Of a stretch of DNA of 7,362 bases, positions 6,056-7,362 are shown piece after piece. The first letter of the stretch is position 1; each line of letters starts with the position of its first letter. The stretch comes from CAJBLF01 sp041679065 (GTDB lineage Bacteria > Patescibacteriota > Gracilibacteria > Absconditabacterales > Absconditicoccaceae): positions 1 to 7,362 of the forward strand of contig JBBABI010000057.1 in NCBI GenBank assembly GCA_041679065.1. Direction: 5' to 3'. The translations under genes were made by a program, and so were the position numbers. Below the pieces are notes generated by a model. That model searched no databases, was not told the DNA's origin, and worked only from the letters and a program-made list of their open reading frames with translations.

Positions 6056-6322
6056 TTATAATATATTTTTTCTTTTGAACCAACGCCCTGTAAACATGCC
6101 CAAAGGAATTGCGATACATAACGAAATAATTTCGAGAATAATAACTTTTTCAGATATCATGTTATTACGAGTTTGGTAATCATAAAGGATTGCAAAAGCA
6201 AACAAAAGCGAATATATGCCTGATAAAGCAAAAGATTCATTTATGGATGATTCTTTTTTGCCCAATATGCATCCCAGAGCAAAAAACAATACTGTCAAAA
6301 ATAGATTTCCTGTTAGATACAT
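6056..6322 (-). CDS. Small three-helix membrane protein (unnamed)
   Basis: 88 residues with three predicted membrane helices at about 6-21, 31-48 and 58-78 and a short basic tail (RWFKRK). It has no recognisable family motif. Its ATG overlaps the end of the upstream gene by 10 bases and has GGAGG (6330-6334) seven bases before it. It ends in TAA; a 23-base gap holding an SD separates it from the next gene. Confidence 0.78.
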   Translation of the reverse strand: MYLTGNLFLTVLFFALGCILGKKESSINESFALSGIYSLLFAFAILYDYQTRNNMISEKVIILEIISLCIAIPLGMFTGRWFKRKNIL

Positions 6323-6651
6323 GACTTTTCCTCCAATTCTCTTTCGTGTGATTTTCTTTTTAATTTATCTACTATTTTATCGAATTTCTTTTTAATTTCT
6401 AGATCATCAACCCGTTTTTTCGCGACAAGATGTGATCTCAAAATGAATATTTGTGTACCATCTTCGTTTAACTGAATAATATGTAAAATGCCATAGTTAT
6501 TAAAATGGAAACTACGATCATTGATACCTAGTTTACCCACCACAGCATTCAGCATATTTTCTACTAATTTCTTTCTTTTCGGACTTAAAAACACACAGAT
6601 CGTTTCCTCATCATTATTTATGTAATAGATGATAATATACCATTTTTTCAT
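6313..6651 (-). CDS. Small soluble protein (unnamed)
   Basis: 112 residues. The first 75 look like a small alpha/beta domain: a strand (KKWYIIIYYI), a strand with CVFLSP, a helix (KRKKLVENMLNAVVGKL), then strands (YGILHIIQL, QIFILRS). The rest is a Lys/Glu-rich helix. I see no catalytic signature and recognise no family. It has TAAGGAGG (6659-6666) seven bases before the ATG, ends in TAA, and overlaps the start of the three-helix gene by 10 bases, so the two are probably translated together. Confidence 0.78.
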   Translation of the reverse strand: MKKWYIIIYYINNDEETICVFLSPKRKKLVENMLNAVVGKLGINDRSFHFNNYGILHIIQLNEDGTQIFILRSHLVAKKRVDDLEIKKKFDKIVDKLKRKSHERELEEKSCI

Positions 6652-6658
6652 AATTTTT

Positions 6659-6666
6659 CCTCCTTA
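6659..6666 (-). promoter_or_regulatory. Ribosome binding site TAAGGAGG
   Basis: Seven bases before the ATG at 6651, in a context identical over 18 bases to the start at 6032. Confidence 0.85.
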
Positions 6667-6698
6667 ATTTTTTTTAAGTTTTTTTAATAATATATCTA

Positions 6699-7362
6699 CT
6701 ATAAATAGCTTGGGAAATAAGAATAAGAGCGAAAAGCGATGTGGTCACAACCTTCGTACATATTTACTTTGCAAATTTTCGTATGGTCAAGCCCCTCGCC
6801 CCAATTAAAAGAGAATTCACGAGAGAATTCAAACGTCAGATTTTGGAATGATGAAGTAAATGATAATAATGACTCTCGCCCAGAGAATGAAGATTCTATT
6901 TTATTGATTAATATTCTCCTTTCTCGTTCAACTTCGTCTTTTTGACGCTTATACGTACCTGCAGAATAAAAGTCATAATCATCAAGTACGGCTTTCATTG
7001 TCTCATCCTTTAGATAACGAAAATATCGTATCAGATTTTCATCATCTCGCAGCATCTTATCTTTTTTTTCTGATGCTAAGTTTTTTAAGGAAGTTATGTT
7101 TTCGCCCTCTTTCAATATCTCATCTGAGCAATACCGTATAAATTCATGGTCTGCAAATATGAATCCGAGCAATAGTATAGCGATACTAATCGGAATAATA
7201 TACCAATCAATCCAACCTATAACAACAGGGAATACACATACCAAAACAATAAAACACACATAATACGCTATCCGTTTACGTCTCCTTCTTTCCTCATTAT
7301 ACATCTTATAATATTTGGCATCGATATCACGAATCTTATCTCTTTCTTCTTTCGTTCCTTCC
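6699..7362 (-). CDS. Two-helix membrane protein, 5' end outside window (unnamed)
   Basis: The frame is open through the right edge and ends in TAG at 6699-6701, leaving about 220 residues in view. Counted from the internal ATG at 7304, a very basic stretch (RRRRKR, 6-11) precedes two membrane helices (about 12-32 and 34-51), then a charged helical region (52-135) and a Ser/Phe-rich strand region to the end. I place the true start outside the window because the ATG at 7304 has no SD while other genes of this operon do, and the frame continues upstream in charged, helix-like sequence. The topology matches the gene at 4960-5652, but I cannot show homology by eye. No UGA occurs in it. A 47-base gap with no evident hairpin leads to the next gene, so they are probably cotranscribed. 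Confidence 0.78.
   Translation of the reverse strand, partial: EGTKEERDKIRDIDAKYYKMYNEERRRRKRIAYYVCFIVLVCVFPVVIGWIDWYIIPISIAILLLGFIFADHEFIRYCSDEILKEGENITSLKNLASEKKDKMLRDDENLIRYFRYLKDETMKAVLDDYDFYSAGTYKRQKDEVERERRILINKIESSFSGRESLLSFTSSFQNLTFEFSREFSFNWGEGLDHTKICKVNMYEGCDHIAFRSYSYFPSYL

Overview
The left part of this window (about 1-4100) comes from a bacterium that reads UGA as glycine (translation table 25). That code points to candidate division SR1 (Absconditabacteria) or Gracilibacteria, within the Candidate Phyla Radiation (CPR). The proof is in the sequence. ClpP reads through a UGA at the first Gly of its conserved HQPLGG motif. MiaA needs UGA for the first Gly of its Walker A loop and for all three Gly of its GGTG motif. 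Two further genes are whole only if in-frame UGAs are read. By hand count about 15 of 57 glycines in these four genes are UGA. None of the four has a Shine-Dalgarno (SD) sequence. The AT-rich spacers carry GC-rich palindromes of the kind common in CPR genomes.

Layout, left to right: 5' part of miaA (-, runs off the left edge at base 1); a repeat-rich spacer; a membrane protein with two PGRPKKI motifs and a probable NTF2-like C-terminal domain (613-1410, -); a 370-base divergent spacer with a short tandem repeat, promoter candidates and a possible 16-codon leader ORF; clpP (1781-2353, +), which has Asn in place of the catalytic Asp; a palindrome-rich convergent spacer with a candidate terminator; a 524-aa ParB/Srx-domain protein (2497-4071, -); and a 259-base spacer holding a promoter candidate and a strong terminator.

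The right part (4331-7362) is a minus-strand operon of six small, mostly membrane-associated or secreted proteins that I cannot assign. It looks different from the left part. Four of its starts have strong SD sequences 6-7 bases upstream. None of about 47 glycines is UGA. Two genes end at UGA in ATGA stop/start overlaps, an arrangement that only makes sense if UGA is a stop. The simplest readings are recent transfer from a standard-code bacterium, a host that decodes both ways, or a chimeric assembly. This boundary is the most interesting observation here. The operon ends in a clear Rho-independent terminator at 4291-4324.
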